Source: Marinobacter psychrophilus (lineage in GTDB: Bacteria > Pseudomonadota > Gammaproteobacteria > Pseudomonadales > Oleiphilaceae). From it: DNA of 64,000 nucleotides. Location of the stretch: NCBI RefSeq assembly GCF_001043175.1, contig NZ_CP011494.1, positions 2,108,001 through 2,172,000 on the forward strand, read 5' to 3'. The translations under genes were made by a program, and so were the position numbers. Within the stretch, counting starts at the first letter, position 1, and the number at the start of each line of letters is the position of its first letter. The notes under the pieces are model-generated. The model did not search any database and was not told the DNA's origin. It saw only the letters and a program-made list of their open reading frames with translations. Below, in pieces: positions 1 through 8,999 of the stretch.

Positions 1-322
1 GCCATCAAAATCAAAAGCACCCATAAAAACCAAGGTCAAAGCCGCACCTTCACCTACGCCTACATCTGCTAAAGCACCGGCAAAGGCACCGGCTCAAGCT
101 CCGGCTAAAACCAAAGCAAAAACAACTCAACTGGCAGATCCTTCCGACCTGACCCGAGTCAAAGGCATTGGCCCCGCTACCCAGAAAAAAATGAAAGAAG
201 CCGGGTTGAACACAATCAGTCAGATTGCCAATCCCAGCGCCGAAGACCAAGAAAAGCTAAAAGCATTTGCCAGCATCAAGGACTTTGACCAACTGGCAGC
301 TGAAGCCAAGAAAATCGTTTAA
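1..322 (+). CDS. C-terminal part of a helix-hairpin-helix protein (5' end outside window)
   Basis: The frame is open from base 2 and ends with TAA at 320-322. About 45 residues of a Lys/Ala/Pro-rich low-complexity linker come first. A compact domain of about 60 residues follows, beginning with the motif LTRVKGIGPATQKKMKEAG, the classic hairpin of a helix-hairpin-helix fold (GIG turn). Such domains bind DNA non-specifically or act as protein interaction modules. In several proteobacterial proteins they end a basic, Ala/Pro-rich tail, for example in phasin-like or DNA-associated proteins. The N-terminal domain is missing, so the protein cannot be named. Its stop codon overlaps the start of the selD fusion gene by one base (TAATG), so the two are probably translationally coupled. 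Confidence 0.7.
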   Translation, partial: PSKSKAPIKTKVKAAPSPTPTSAKAPAKAPAQAPAKTKAKTTQLADPSDLTRVKGIGPATQKKMKEAGLNTISQIANPSAEDQEKLKAFASIKDFDQLAAEAKKIV

Positions 323-2637
323 TGCAAACGCCTGACCAGCCTGTATTACAGGACATTGTCCTGCTTGGCGGCGGGCACAGCCACGTCGGGGTTCTGCGGC
401 AGTTCGCCATGAATCCCGTACCTGGCGTGCGTTTAACGCTGATTTGCCGCGACACCGACACGCCCTACTCTGGCATGCTGCCCGGTTACATTGCAGGCCA
501 CTACAGCCATGACGACATCCATATTGATTTAAGCCGACTGGCTGAGTTTGCAGGAGCGCGCTTTTACCGGGACGAAGCCATTGGCCTGGATACTGCCACC
601 CAACAGGTTATCTGCCGTGATCGCCCGCCCGTCAGCTACGATTTGCTCTCTATCAACATTGGTTCTTCACCGCGCACTGCCGGAGTGAAAGGTGCCGCCG
701 AACACGCAGTACCAGTGAAACCTATTAACCGCTTCAATCGGCACTGGCTGGACTTGCTTGACCGCATAAAACAACACCAGGGCCCGTTCACATTGGCTGT
801 AGTAGGTGCGGGCGCTGGTGGCGTTGAAATGGCTCTGGCTATGCAATACCGCTTGCACAACGAACTACGCGATGTTGCCAACCAGGCGATAGAACTCCAC
901 GTGCACATACTGGATGCCGCTGACACGATATTGCCCACCCACAACCCAAAAGTACGCGCCCTATTTGAACGCACTCTGGCTGAGCGGGGTGTGAATGTTC
1001 ATTTGGGTGCGGCAGTCACCGGAGTAACCGCCCGAACCTTACAAATTGAAGGCGAAAAAACGCCCTTGATGGCGGACGAAGTGCTCTGGGTAACCCGCGC
1101 CGGCGGCCCGAAATGGCTGGCCCAAACGGGGTTGGCACTGGACGACGGTTTGTTTATTCGAGTACGCAATACGCTTCAGGTTGAAAACAACGATCGCATT
1201 TTTGCGGTTGGCGATATTGCCAACATGATTCACCACCCGCGGGAAAAAGCTGGAGTATTTGCGGTACGCCAAGGCAAGCCGCTAGCGGATAATCTGCGCC
1301 GGATGGCCCTTGGCAAAACGCCGTTGAACTATCACCCTCAGAAAAAATGGCTGGCGTTGATTTCCACCGGTGACCGCTACGCGGTAGCCTCGCGCGGAAA
1401 GCTGAGCGTATCGGGCGCATTGGTGTGGCATTGGAAAGACCAGATCGACCGTCGCTTTATGAAGAAATTTAAAGAATTGCCGGCCATGCCTAACAAGCTG
1501 GTTAAAGCGAATACCGCCGCTGCACGTTCCACCGAAGACGCCGCCCAGGCGCTGTCTTTGGCCACCATGCGCTGCGGCGGTTGCGGTGCTAAGGTCGGTA
1601 GCACAGTGTTGTCGCGCGCGTTGTCAAAGCTTCAGCCGGTGAACCGTGATGATGTCATTGTTGGCCTTCACGCTCCGGATGACGCTGCCGTACTGCGCAT
1701 GCCTCCGGGCAAAGCCATTGTACAAACGGTGGACTTCTTTCGTGCTTTCATTGATGACCCCTACCTGTTTGGCCAGATTGCCGCCAATCACAGCCTGGGG
1801 GATATCTTTGCCATGGGTGCAACGCCGCAAAGCGCTACGGCTATCGCCACCGTGCCCTATGGCATCGAAACCAAAGTGGAAGAACAAATCTATCAAATGA
1901 TGGCCGGCGCTGTGTCGGTGTTAAATGATGCCAATTGTGCTTTGGTAGGCGGCCATACCGGCGAAGGCCAGGAACTGGCTCTCGGGTTTGCGGTGAACGG
2001 CCTGATTGATCCGGCTGTGCTGATGAGCAAGGGCGGAATGCAACCCGGTGACGCTATTATTCTCACCAAGCCCATAGGCACCGGAACTCTGCTGGCTGCA
2101 CATGCACAGCTGATTGCCAAAGGCCGTTGGATTGACGCAGCTCTGCGCTGCATGACGCAGTCCAGTGCCAGCGCTGCCGAGTGTTTTCAGCAACACCAAG
2201 CAACAGCTTGCACCGACGTTACCGGCTTTGGCCTGCTTGGACACCTGGCAGAAATGCTACGCCCATCAAATTGTGCTGTGGAGCTTAACCTTGCCACCAT
2301 ACCGCTACTGGACGGTGCATTAGAAACCAGCAGCCAGGGCATTTTAAGCTCACTTCACATTGCCAACAGCAGCGCAGCCAGCAGCATTGAGCAGGTCAGC
2401 CAGTGGCAAAGTCATCCGGTTTATCCGCTGCTGTTTGACCCACAAACCGCAGGAGGCTTGCTAGCAAGCGTACCTGCAAACAAAGTTGACGATTGTTTAA
2501 TGGCATTACGCCGGTGTGGTTATGCTCACGCCGCGGTTGTCGGCGTTGTTAAAAAAAGTGAAGCATGGGTTATAGGAACACCCGCAAGCGACACTGATAA
2601 TATCGCCAACGCCAACATAACTTTGGTCGATCAGTAG
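322..2637 (+). CDS. selD: Fused pyridine-nucleotide-disulfide oxidoreductase / selenide, water dikinase (SelD)
   Basis: This 771-residue protein joins two enzymes. Residues 1 to about 380 are an FAD/NAD-binding NADH-dehydrogenase-like domain, with an N-terminal dinucleotide motif (LLGGGHSHVGVL), a second one near residue 160 (VVGAGAGGVEMAL) and the FAD-binding AVGDIA. Residues from about 415 are SelD, which makes selenophosphate from selenide and ATP for selenocysteine or 2-selenouridine. The SelD active-site loop reads GGCGAK. By alignment with E. coli SelD it keeps the equivalents of catalytic Cys17 and Lys20 and has Ala in place of the non-essential Cys19. DDPYLFGQIAANHSLGD and TDVTGFGLLGHL are typical SelD blocks. 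The fusion architecture is known in proteobacteria; the N-terminal domain may deliver reduced selenium, which is inference. The start overlaps the upstream stop, and the 3' end overlaps the converging gene by 7 bp. Confidence 0.92.
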   Translation: MQTPDQPVLQDIVLLGGGHSHVGVLRQFAMNPVPGVRLTLICRDTDTPYSGMLPGYIAGHYSHDDIHIDLSRLAEFAGARFYRDEAIGLDTATQQVICRDRPPVSYDLLSINIGSSPRTAGVKGAAEHAVPVKPINRFNRHWLDLLDRIKQHQGPFTLAVVGAGAGGVEMALAMQYRLHNELRDVANQAIELHVHILDAADTILPTHNPKVRALFERTLAERGVNVHLGAAVTGVTARTLQIEGEKTPLMADEVLWVTRAGGPKWLAQTGLALDDGLFIRVRNTLQVENNDRIFAVGDIANMIHHPREKAGVFAVRQGKPLADNLRRMALGKTPLNYHPQKKWLALISTGDRYAVASRGKLSVSGALVWHWKDQIDRRFMKKFKELPAMPNKLVKANTAAARSTEDAAQALSLATMRCGGCGAKVGSTVLSRALSKLQPVNRDDVIVGLHAPDDAAVLRMPPGKAIVQTVDFFRAFIDDPYLFGQIAANHSLGDIFAMGATPQSATAIATVPYGIETKVEEQIYQMMAGAVSVLNDANCALVGGHTGEGQELALGFAVNGLIDPAVLMSKGGMQPGDAIILTKPIGTGTLLAAHAQLIAKGRWIDAALRCMTQSSASAAECFQQHQATACTDVTGFGLLGHLAEMLRPSNCAVELNLATIPLLDGALETSSQGILSSLHIANSSAASSIEQVSQWQSHPVYPLLFDPQTAGGLLASVPANKVDDCLMALRRCGYAHAAVVGVVKKSEAWVIGTPASDTDNIANANITLVDQ

Positions 2638-3101
2638 GCCTGAAACACCATCCTGAACGGCGGTTGATCGACCAGCGGCGTCATGCCTTTTTGCAAGTCT
2701 ACACGCCAATTCATAGCGTCGCCGGTGGTGCAAAAAGGCGCGTAAAATTCGGCGTAATAATCATTGCCGTTGCGCACCAGTGGCACCGGGTATTCGCCCA
2801 TGTACATAGACTCGCCGCGTAACACCACTAATAGCGGCTGAGGCGCGCCAGGAGCTACAATGTCCAAGCGGTAATTGTTCTCGGTGTCGTTATTCGTGGT
2901 GATATCAGACAGGCTTACCCGCCAGTTCTGGCCCTGTTGCGGCCAGTCGCAGTCGCTCTTTTGCAGGTTACAGGTGCTGGTCTGCTGCCCCGTATTTTTA
3001 CTATTCGAGCTATCCAGCCAGCGCAGCGCCATAGCAGCGACAGCAATCAATACGATAATCAGACCTATTTTCAAACTCGAAACCTTTATCCCACGTATCA
3101 T
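2631..3101 (-). CDS. Hypothetical membrane-anchored periplasmic protein
   Basis: A 156-residue protein starting at the ATG at 3101, which is preceded by AAGGTG at good spacing; a start at 3128 is possible but has no clear ribosome site. Residues 6-27 form one hydrophobic helix (KIGLIIVLIAVAAMALRWL) without a clear signal-peptidase site, so it is probably a membrane anchor. The remaining roughly 125 residues would lie in the periplasm. They include a Cys-x4-Cys pair near the anchor (CNLQKSDC), another Cys further on, and several Trp and Tyr residues. I do not recognise the family with certainty. The gene converges on selD with a 7-bp overlap and is divergent from the ABC exporter. No function can be assigned. 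Confidence 0.7.
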   Translation of the reverse strand: MIRGIKVSSLKIGLIIVLIAVAAMALRWLDSSNSKNTGQQTSTCNLQKSDCDWPQQGQNWRVSLSDITTNNDTENNYRLDIVAPGAPQPLLVVLRGESMYMGEYPVPLVRNGNDYYAEFYAPFCTTGDAMNWRVDLQKGMTPLVDQPPFRMVFQAY

Positions 3102-3291
3102 TGGCACACCTTGCTGGTAAAGCAGCATTATGGACAGTTCTGCCGCTCATTCAAAGGTTTCTAAAGCAACCGAAGTCATGACAAAATGATCGCTTGCTAT
3201 CATTCAGCCAATGTTTATCTATTGGAAAACAGGCCAGTATTTACTTTTTTTAAAGCAGGCCAGTGTTTATTTTTTACAACAGGATGGTGCC

Positions 3292-4209
3292 GTGCAACCG
3301 GAAATTTCCATAAAAAACCTCAACAAATCCTACGACAGCGGCTTTCAGGCCCTGAAAGACATCAACCTCGACATTAGCCGCGGCGAAATATTCGCGCTGC
3401 TGGGCCCCAACGGCGCGGGAAAAACCACGCTGATCAGCATTATCTGCGGTCTGGTGAATATGTCGTCGGGTCAGGTTCTGGCTGCGGGTAACGATATCAT
3501 TCGCGACTACCGTCGAGCTCGGCAAGCCATAGGTCTTGTGCCGCAAGAACTCGCCACCGATTCGTTTGAAACCGTTTGGGCCGCTGTCTCTTTCAGCCGA
3601 GGATTGTTTGGTAAACCGGCAAACCCGGCTCATATTGAAAAAATATTGAAGGCTCTATCGTTGTGGGACAAACGCAACAATCACATAATGACGTTGTCTG
3701 GCGGCATGAAGCGCCGAGTAATGATTGCCAAGGCTCTGTCCCACGAGCCACGCATCCTATTTCTGGACGAACCCACCGCTGGTGTAGACGTAGAACTGCG
3801 TCGGGATATGTGGGCGCTGGTGCGCCAACTGCGGGAAAGTGGCGTTACCATCATTCTGACCACCCACTACATCGAAGAAGCCGAAGAAATGGCGGATCGT
3901 ATTGGAGTTATCCGTCAGGGGGAAATCATACTCGTGGAAGACAAAGACCAGCTGATGAGTAAGTTGGGGAAAAAAGAACTGCGCCTGCAATTGCAAAACA
4001 AACTCGAATTTTTGCCCCCCGAATTGGCTGCGGAATCTTTGGAGCTGTCCGAGTCTGGCCAGGAACTGATTTACACCTTCGCCCAACACGAGCAGACCGG
4101 TATTGCCCAACTGCTAAGAACCCTGGGCGACCTTGGAATTGAATACCGCGACTTGAAAACCCGGGAAACCTCTCTCGAAGACATATTTGTTGGGCTGGTG
4201 CGTGAATGA
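3292..4209 (+). CDS. yadG: ABC-2 exporter ATP-binding protein, YadG-like
   Basis: ATPase subunit of an ABC-2 type exporter, 305 residues from the GTG at 3292. That start has AGGA eight bases upstream; the frame is open further upstream, but homologues begin here. It shows Walker A (GPNGAGKTT), the signature LSGGMKRRV, Walker B with D-loop ([12 protein letters not shown]) and the H-loop [10 protein letters not shown]. It resembles E. coli YadG (308 residues) along its length, including the phrases GLVPQE and LSGGMKRR. The next gene is a YadH-like permease, so the two form a YadGH pair. The substrate of this exporter family is not established. The C-terminal 70 residues are the extension usual for ABC-2 ATPases. 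Confidence 0.92.
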   Translation: MQPEISIKNLNKSYDSGFQALKDINLDISRGEIFALLGPNGAGKTTLISIICGLVNMSSGQVLAAGNDIIRDYRRARQAIGLVPQELATDSFETVWAAVSFSRGLFGKPANPAHIEKILKALSLWDKRNNHIMTLSGGMKRRVMIAKALSHEPRILFLDEPTAGVDVELRRDMWALVRQLRESGVTIILTTHYIEEAEEMADRIGVIRQGEIILVEDKDQLMSKLGKKELRLQLQNKLEFLPPELAAESLELSESGQELIYTFAQHEQTGIAQLLRTLGDLGIEYRDLKTRETSLEDIFVGLVRE

Positions 4210-4228
4210 ACACCCTACGGAGAACAGC

Positions 4229-4990
4229 ATGAACCTTTACGGCGTAAGCGCCATTTATAAATTTGAAATGGCCCGCATGCAGCGAACCCTAATGCAAAGC
4301 ATACTCTCGCCTGTGATTTCCACGTGCTTGTATTTCGTGGTTTTCGGTTCGGCCATAGGCGCTCGCATGGGTGATATTGGCGATGTGCCTTATGGCGCAT
4401 TTATCATCCCCGGGTTAGTCATGCTTTCACTGCTGATGAACAGCATTTCCAACGCGTCTTTCGGCATTTACATGCCAAAATTTTCGGGCACCGTCTACGA
4501 GGTGCTATCGGCGCCTATATCCTATATCGAGGTGGTACTGGGTTACGTGGGTGCTGCGGCCACAAAGTCGGTGATACTAGGGTTGATCATCCTGGCTACC
4601 TCTAAGTTTTTTGTCGATTACAGCATTTTGCACCCGTTCTGGATGGTATCTTTCTTAGTACTCACTTCCGTCACCTTCAGCCTGTTCGGCTTTATTATTG
4701 GCATTTGGGCTGACAATTTCGAAAAGCTACAAGTTGTTCCAATGATGATTGTGACTCCATTAACATTTTTGGGCGGCACATTTTATTCAATCGACATGCT
4801 GCCAGAGATCTGGCAAACCATCAGCCTGTTCAATCCCGTGGTGTACCTGATCAGTGGCTTTCGCTGGGCATTTTTCGGCGTGTCTGACGTCCACATTGGC
4901 GTTAGCCTACTTATGACGTTGGGTTTTCTCACCGCCTGCTTAGTGACCATCAGTTGGATTTTCAAAACCGGATACAGACTGCGCCCATGA
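4229..4990 (+). CDS. yadH: ABC-2 exporter permease, YadH-like
   Basis: Permease of 253 residues with six hydrophobic segments, belonging to the ABC-2 membrane family. The ATG at 4229 has GGAGA seven bases upstream and follows the ATPase stop by 19 bases. It matches E. coli YadH in length and in characteristic stretches, such as the PxxYLGG-like segment (here [12 protein letters not shown]) and [13 protein letters not shown]. With YadG it should form a homodimer of each subunit in the inner membrane. The stop codon overlaps the start of the next gene (ATGA at 4987-4990), so the DUF192 protein is likely co-translated. Confidence 0.92.
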   Translation: MNLYGVSAIYKFEMARMQRTLMQSILSPVISTCLYFVVFGSAIGARMGDIGDVPYGAFIIPGLVMLSLLMNSISNASFGIYMPKFSGTVYEVLSAPISYIEVVLGYVGAAATKSVILGLIILATSKFFVDYSILHPFWMVSFLVLTSVTFSLFGFIIGIWADNFEKLQVVPMMIVTPLTFLGGTFYSIDMLPEIWQTISLFNPVVYLISGFRWAFFGVSDVHIGVSLLMTLGFLTACLVTISWIFKTGYRLRP

Positions 4991-5499
4991 ACCTGGTCGC
5001 GTCAAAACCAAAACTTATCGCCTTGAGTGTATCGCTGCTGATGGTGGCGTGCACCACTGGTGCCCAAGCCCTTGAGTCCCAGGTGTTGCCGGCGCAATCA
5101 GCATGCTTTGTGAGTAAAGAACAGAGCGTTTCTGTTAGCCTGGAATGGGCCGAAACAGCAGAACAGCGGCGCATCGGCCTGATGGGACGGGACAAACTGG
5201 AAGAACACAGCGGCATGCTGTTTGACTACAACAGCCTTCAGTCTGCCGAAAACAGCTTCTGGATGCGCAACACACTGATAGCGCTAGACATTGCCTATGT
5301 AAACGAGCAAGGAAGCATTGTGGCCATTAATCGGATGGCGCCTTGCAAATCTGTTGCGGCGTCCAACTGCCCGATCTACCCGGCGGGCGCCGAATTTGTC
5401 CAAGCTATAGAGATGAACGCCGGATTTTTTAGCCGTTATCAATTAACTCTGGGCGATCGCTTACAGACAGCTCCGGCGCTTTGCGCCAGCAGACCTTAG
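4987..5499 (+). CDS. DUF192 family exported protein
   Basis: A 170-residue protein starting at the ATG that overlaps the permease stop. The N-terminus has a signal sequence with a possible lipobox (LLMVACTT), so it is either a lipoprotein or a secreted periplasmic protein. From about residue 45 it has the DUF192 pattern: [12 protein letters not shown], then [17 protein letters not shown], then a segment ending in AGFFSRY. The biochemical role of DUF192 is unknown. The 3' end overlaps the converging crotonase gene by 4 bp. Co-transcription with the ABC exporter is suggested by the four-base overlap. Confidence 0.87.
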   Translation: MNLVASKPKLIALSVSLLMVACTTGAQALESQVLPAQSACFVSKEQSVSVSLEWAETAEQRRIGLMGRDKLEEHSGMLFDYNSLQSAENSFWMRNTLIALDIAYVNEQGSIVAINRMAPCKSVAASNCPIYPAGAEFVQAIEMNAGFFSRYQLTLGDRLQTAPALCASRP

Positions 5500-6287
5500 C
5501 GATCCTGCCACTTAGCCGGCCGCTTCGCCAGAAACGCGCAAATTCCCTCTTCCGCATCCTCAGCTTCCAGGTTCGTTGCCATCACCTGCGAGGTGAAGGC
5601 GTAGGCTTCATGCAGGGGCATTTCCAGCTGACGATAAAACGCCTGTTTGCCGATTTTCAAAGTATGGCCGGACTTGCCAGCGATTGTACCCGCCAGCTGT
5701 GCAACCGCATTATCCAGTTCACTGTCGGCAACCACCCGGTTCACTAACCCGATCTGCTCTGCCCGGGCAGCACTGATCATCTCGCCGGTGAGCAACATTT
5801 CCATGGCGTGTTTTGGTGATACGTTGCGGGACAGCGCCACCATTGGCGTGGAACAGAACAAACCAATATTCACCCCGGGCGTCGCGAAGCGCGCCGTTTC
5901 ACCGGCAACCGCCAGATCACAACTGGCCACCAGCTGGCAGCCAGCCGCTGTGGCTACGCCATCAACTCGGGCAATCACCGGTTTCGGCAAATTCACAATC
6001 TGCTGCATCACCTTGCTGCACAACTCAAACAGAGACAGCATAAACGGCGTGCTGCCGAGCTGACCCTGTACCTCTTTCAAATCGTGACCGGCACAAAACA
6101 CCTTGCCACTGGCGGCCAAAACCACAACCCGCGTGGCGGCGTCATCGGCCAATCCCACCAACTGATCATGCAACGCTTGCAGCATCGCCATCGACAAACT
6201 GTTACGACCGGCCGGATTATTCAGTGTAAGCGTGGTGACGCCGTCCAAATTATCGACTAATAGCAAGGAATCCGATTCAGACGTCAT
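5496..6287 (-). CDS. Enoyl-CoA hydratase/isomerase (crotonase) family protein, ECHDC3-like
   Basis: A 263-residue crotonase-fold protein. The oxyanion-hole segments are present (VFCAGHDLKE and DGVATAAGCQL). The two glutamates that perform hydration in classical enoyl-CoA hydratases are replaced: Gln in GCQLVASCD where CEL is usual, and Gly in FATPGVNIGLF where PE is usual. This pattern, together with GLFCSTP, is shared with the ECHDC3 branch (human ECHDC3 is mitochondrial). The protein is therefore unlikely to be a standard beta-oxidation hydratase; CoA-thioester binding is still expected. The gene is single, on the minus strand, with a GAGAA-type ribosome site before the ATG at 6287. A general label of enoyl-CoA hydratase would overstate what is known. 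Confidence 0.9.
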   Translation of the reverse strand: MTSESDSLLLVDNLDGVTTLTLNNPAGRNSLSMAMLQALHDQLVGLADDAATRVVVLAASGKVFCAGHDLKEVQGQLGSTPFMLSLFELCSKVMQQIVNLPKPVIARVDGVATAAGCQLVASCDLAVAGETARFATPGVNIGLFCSTPMVALSRNVSPKHAMEMLLTGEMISAARAEQIGLVNRVVADSELDNAVAQLAGTIAGKSGHTLKIGKQAFYRQLEMPLHEAYAFTSQVMATNLEAEDAEEGICAFLAKRPAKWQDR

Positions 6288-6422
6288 GATGTTCTCCTTT
6301 TATTAACCATTTTTATTCAGAACATTAGATTGCGCATTCAAGTATTGAATAGCCTGACAATCATGTCGAAGCGACATTGGTAGCATGGCGGAGATTTCAT
6401 CTGCCGGTGGTTGGGTATTTTG

Positions 6423-6908
6423 CTATGATTCAGCGTCTGAAGCATCATGGTTTGGCCGTACCTGGCGCTGCAAGCCCAGCAAAAAATTTCGAAGAATCTG
6501 GTCTTTACACTCTCGATAATTCTTATTACCAAGCTTGCGGAAAAGCGCACTTAATTCATGGTTACTTAATTGAAACTCTACCAACTGAAAAATGGCCAAA
6601 ATATCATCAGCCTTTAAATTTAGAGCAATTCGCAGTTTCTGGAATACAATATTATTATTCAGCTGCGTCTCTGGCCCTGGCTGCTCGCCATCGCGTTTAC
6701 CACGCTTATAAATAATAAAACCATTAAGAAAAACAGCTAACGCCGTGTCATTGAGCTTCAGAAAAGTATCGTCTTCTTCTTTTTTCAGCCAAGCAGAGAC
6801 CTGCTCTTCGGTTACGGTAAAGTCAGCTAAAGAGAAGATTTCAATCGTAGTACTGTCATTTAAATCAAAGATATATCGCACACGGCGCAAAACATCATTA
6901 TTGGTCAA
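6423..6908 (-). CDS. DUF1456 family protein (YehS-like)
   Basis: A 161-residue protein with two repeats of the DUF1456 module. The first begins MTNNDVLRRVRYIFDLND and the second begins about residue 85 with NNNIVFQKLRIALNL. Both are followed by a short helix pair ending in F-L-x-G. Length and layout match E. coli YehS (156 residues), whose function is unknown. The gene stands alone between the crotonase gene and the TerB-like gene, with about 120 bp of non-coding sequence on each side. Confidence 0.88.
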   Translation of the reverse strand: MTNNDVLRRVRYIFDLNDSTTIEIFSLADFTVTEEQVSAWLKKEEDDTFLKLNDTALAVFLNGFIIYKRGKRDGEQPGPETQLNNNIVFQKLRIALNLKADDILAIFQLVEFQLSNHELSALFRKLGNKNYRECKDQILRNFLLGLQRQVRPNHDASDAES

Positions 6909-7028
6909 AATATAATTCCTAGTCTTAGGTGAATCCAGCTCAGTTAAAACCGTCTTTTAAAACCCAGCATTTTACCATAACTGCAACTTCTAACCCGAAC
7001 CGATTGTCACTTTTCTAGTGATCTTCGA

Positions 7029-7829
7029 ATGTTCATTAATCTCAACCTTTCCTGTAGTGGCAGACCAAATTTGATGATCGATTCTCAGACAGAAGACGTG
7101 ATGCAAAGCGTCGAAAAGGTGATTCAAGACTCCCTTCGATTCAAGCTGAAACTTGACATCGGCGAAGACGCTTACACCTCGTTAAAGCTTAAGAAGTACT
7201 TCCTCGACAGTGTTGATGCAGTTACCGGCGCAACAACGGGCGTTGCCGTTGCCCAGTCGTCGTTGGTCGCTTCAACCTTTTTTACTCAATCGGGATTTCT
7301 GGGTGTGCTGGGGATTGGCACAGCCGCCACACCGGTTGGCTGGGCCATAGCCGCATGTGTCGCTGGTGCAGGGCTGAGTATTGTTATCGGCAAATATTTT
7401 GTTCGTGAATCGTCTGGCAGAGTGAAATCGATTCCGGATTTTATCAATACGCCTCTGGATATTTTAGCCACTGGCCTTTTTGACATGATCGCTATGCTGG
7501 GGGTAAAACGGGCTTCCCTGGATGGCAAAGTGAATCACCAAGAGCGAGAGTTTATTAAGTTCTATTTTGTAAACCAGTGGGGCTATGACATAGGCTTCGT
7601 CGATAAGGGACTCTTGCTGATCGAGTTACAGGCTGATCAATACACTGTGAAAGGAATAAGCGAGCAGCTTGCTCGCTTTAAAAAATCCAACCCTGACTGC
7701 AACTACAAATTCATGTCTAACGAGATCATCTCGTTTCTTACCGGTTTGGCAGAAGCCGCGCCCCTAAGATTCCATCCCTTAAGAGGCGGCGGCACTGGCA
7801 CTGCACATTTAGTCCAAATATTTAATTAA
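7029..7829 (+). CDS. TerB-like domain protein with two hydrophobic segments; start and C-terminus uncertain
   Basis: A hypothetical protein of up to 266 residues. Residues about 60-125 contain two Gly/Ala-rich hydrophobic segments (near FLGVLGIGTAATPVGWAIAA). The C-terminal part from about residue 155 resembles a TerB-type all-helical domain (KRASLDGKVNHQEREFIKFY). Such proteins are often membrane-associated, and their role is unclear. The start is open: ATGs at 7029, 7074 and 7101 are all in frame and none has a strong ribosome site. The last 20 residues (RGGGTGTAHLVQIFN) look unlike a TerB helix. In the next reading frame the same bases give EAAALALHI and then TAG at 7810-7812, so a one-base frameshift near 7785 is possible. 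Confidence 0.65.
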   Translation: MFINLNLSCSGRPNLMIDSQTEDVMQSVEKVIQDSLRFKLKLDIGEDAYTSLKLKKYFLDSVDAVTGATTGVAVAQSSLVASTFFTQSGFLGVLGIGTAATPVGWAIAACVAGAGLSIVIGKYFVRESSGRVKSIPDFINTPLDILATGLFDMIAMLGVKRASLDGKVNHQEREFIKFYFVNQWGYDIGFVDKGLLLIELQADQYTVKGISEQLARFKKSNPDCNYKFMSNEIISFLTGLAEAAPLRFHPLRGGGTGTAHLVQIFN

Positions 7830-7855
7830 GACCCTGGTCTCAAAAAAATACGTAA

Positions 7856-8503
7856 TCAATGGTCAAAGCTATCGGCAAAGCGGTGGTTGACATCCCGATG
7901 ACCCGCTTCATCAAGCCTGACCACTATAATGACATCGCGCAAAGTCGCATCAGCGGGCAATTTCCAATAGTCAATTGCGATCTGCGGCGCGGCCACGTTT
8001 TCCAAACGACCACTGTCCACCTCAGCCAGGTATTCGCCATAGCTATAGACCGCCTCTTCTTCGAAATAACCTACTAGCCTATGTGCGGTGCGGCCAGAAA
8101 CAATATAAAGAAAGAGAAAGCTGGTAAAAAAAATCCCCTGCGCAAGCAAAATCAGCACCCGTTCCAAAAAGCTGGGCTGAGCAATTTGTACAAACGTCAT
8201 CAGGTGCATGCGTTCGTTTTCAGCCTCCTCCAGCAGTGTGTGGATCCATTCCCGATTGTCTTCCATCCGACGAAGCGAGCGCATGTGCCCGACCATCCCG
8301 CCAACCATCCCCGGCACAGCTGCTACGGTTTCCAACACCACCGCACGGTGTCCATAGCGCTTGGCAAAAAAAAGATCAGCAAAAAAACGTAGCAGCCTGG
8401 TTAAGCGAAAGGCCACGCGGTCAGAAAAGCCCGAAGGGGTATGGTGTTTACTCAGCGGATCACTGTTGTGTTCCGTTGAAAAAGACCCCAATGCTTCGTT
8501 CAT
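7856..8503 (-). CDS. aox: Alternative oxidase (cyanide-resistant quinol oxidase)
   Basis: A 215-residue non-haem di-iron quinol oxidase that passes electrons from ubiquinol to oxygen without proton pumping. The iron-binding residues of the family can be followed: Glu58 in [10 protein letters not shown], Glu97 and His100 in NERMHL, a Glu in GYFEEEA (148-150), and Glu199 and His202 in [10 protein letters not shown]. Two amphipathic or hydrophobic stretches (near PGMVGGM and [15 protein letters not shown]) fit monotopic attachment to the inner membrane. The ATG at 8503 has GGAG eight bases upstream. The plant mitochondrial N-terminal extension is missing, as expected. AOX genes are scattered among marine bacteria. 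Here AOX lies beside an inverted-repeat element and is unrelated to its neighbours. Confidence 0.95.
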   Translation of the reverse strand: MNEALGSFSTEHNSDPLSKHHTPSGFSDRVAFRLTRLLRFFADLFFAKRYGHRAVVLETVAAVPGMVGGMVGHMRSLRRMEDNREWIHTLLEEAENERMHLMTFVQIAQPSFLERVLILLAQGIFFTSFLFLYIVSGRTAHRLVGYFEEEAVYSYGEYLAEVDSGRLENVAAPQIAIDYWKLPADATLRDVIIVVRLDEAGHRDVNHRFADSFDH

Positions 8504-8580
8504 GTTAACGATCTCCAAATTAAGCGTATCAAGACCCCATAAAAAACACTGCCGAGGTGGGGAATGCTCACGGCACCTAT

Positions 8581-8919
8581 AATTACGAGGTTCACCAACC
8601 AGTTAGATCACTGTCCCTTGCACACTACTCGAATGTAATCATTTACTTTCTAGGTGCTGGTGCTGACCCACTTTCTGAGAAATCAGCATGACACCAAACG
8701 AGGAAGCACAGGCTTGGCAACAAACTATCACTGACTGGTAAGCACCCGGCGTGGCACACTGGGTTGTCTGCCTGGGTGACGCGATCAAACCGCTGGAAAA
8801 CTTTAAAGCTTCGCTCGTCGGAGCTCTTTTCTGCCTGTGTTCTGTGTCGTTAGGAGAATAGATCTTTCCCGGTTTTGTGAAAGGCCCAGTGATCTAACTG
8901 ATTGGTGAATCTCGTAATT
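8581..8919. mobile_element. 339-bp element with 39-bp imperfect terminal inverted repeats (MITE-like)
   Basis: Bases 8581-8619 and 8881-8919 are inverted copies that agree at 35 of 39 positions; the outer ends read AATTACGAG and CTCGTAATT. The 261 bp between them hold no long reading frame. An ATG at 8688 opens 17 residues beginning MTPNEEAQAWQQTI before a stop. That start resembles the accessory protein TnpA of IS66-type elements, but the match is too short to be safe. No clean target duplication is visible. The element fills most of the gap between the AOX start and the MFS gene, so it may carry or disturb the promoters of both. It could be a non-autonomous miniature element or the remnant of an insertion sequence. 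Confidence 0.6.
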
Positions 8920-8999
8920 GCATCTATAAACCTGACCCGACTTCCGGCCTCCATGCTCCTGTTTCCGGGAATTTTCGATGCCTTACTGGCGGAGGTGGC

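Noticed and set aside
7820..7850. Stem-loop AGACCCTGGTCT between the TerB-like and AOX genes as a terminator.
   Set aside because: The stem is only five pairs and the T-run lies on the wrong side for both genes.
8574..8930. Target-site duplication around the inverted-repeat element (CACCTATA on the left, CATCTATA on the right).
   Set aside because: The two differ by one base and are not placed at equal distance from the ends, so they do not prove insertion.
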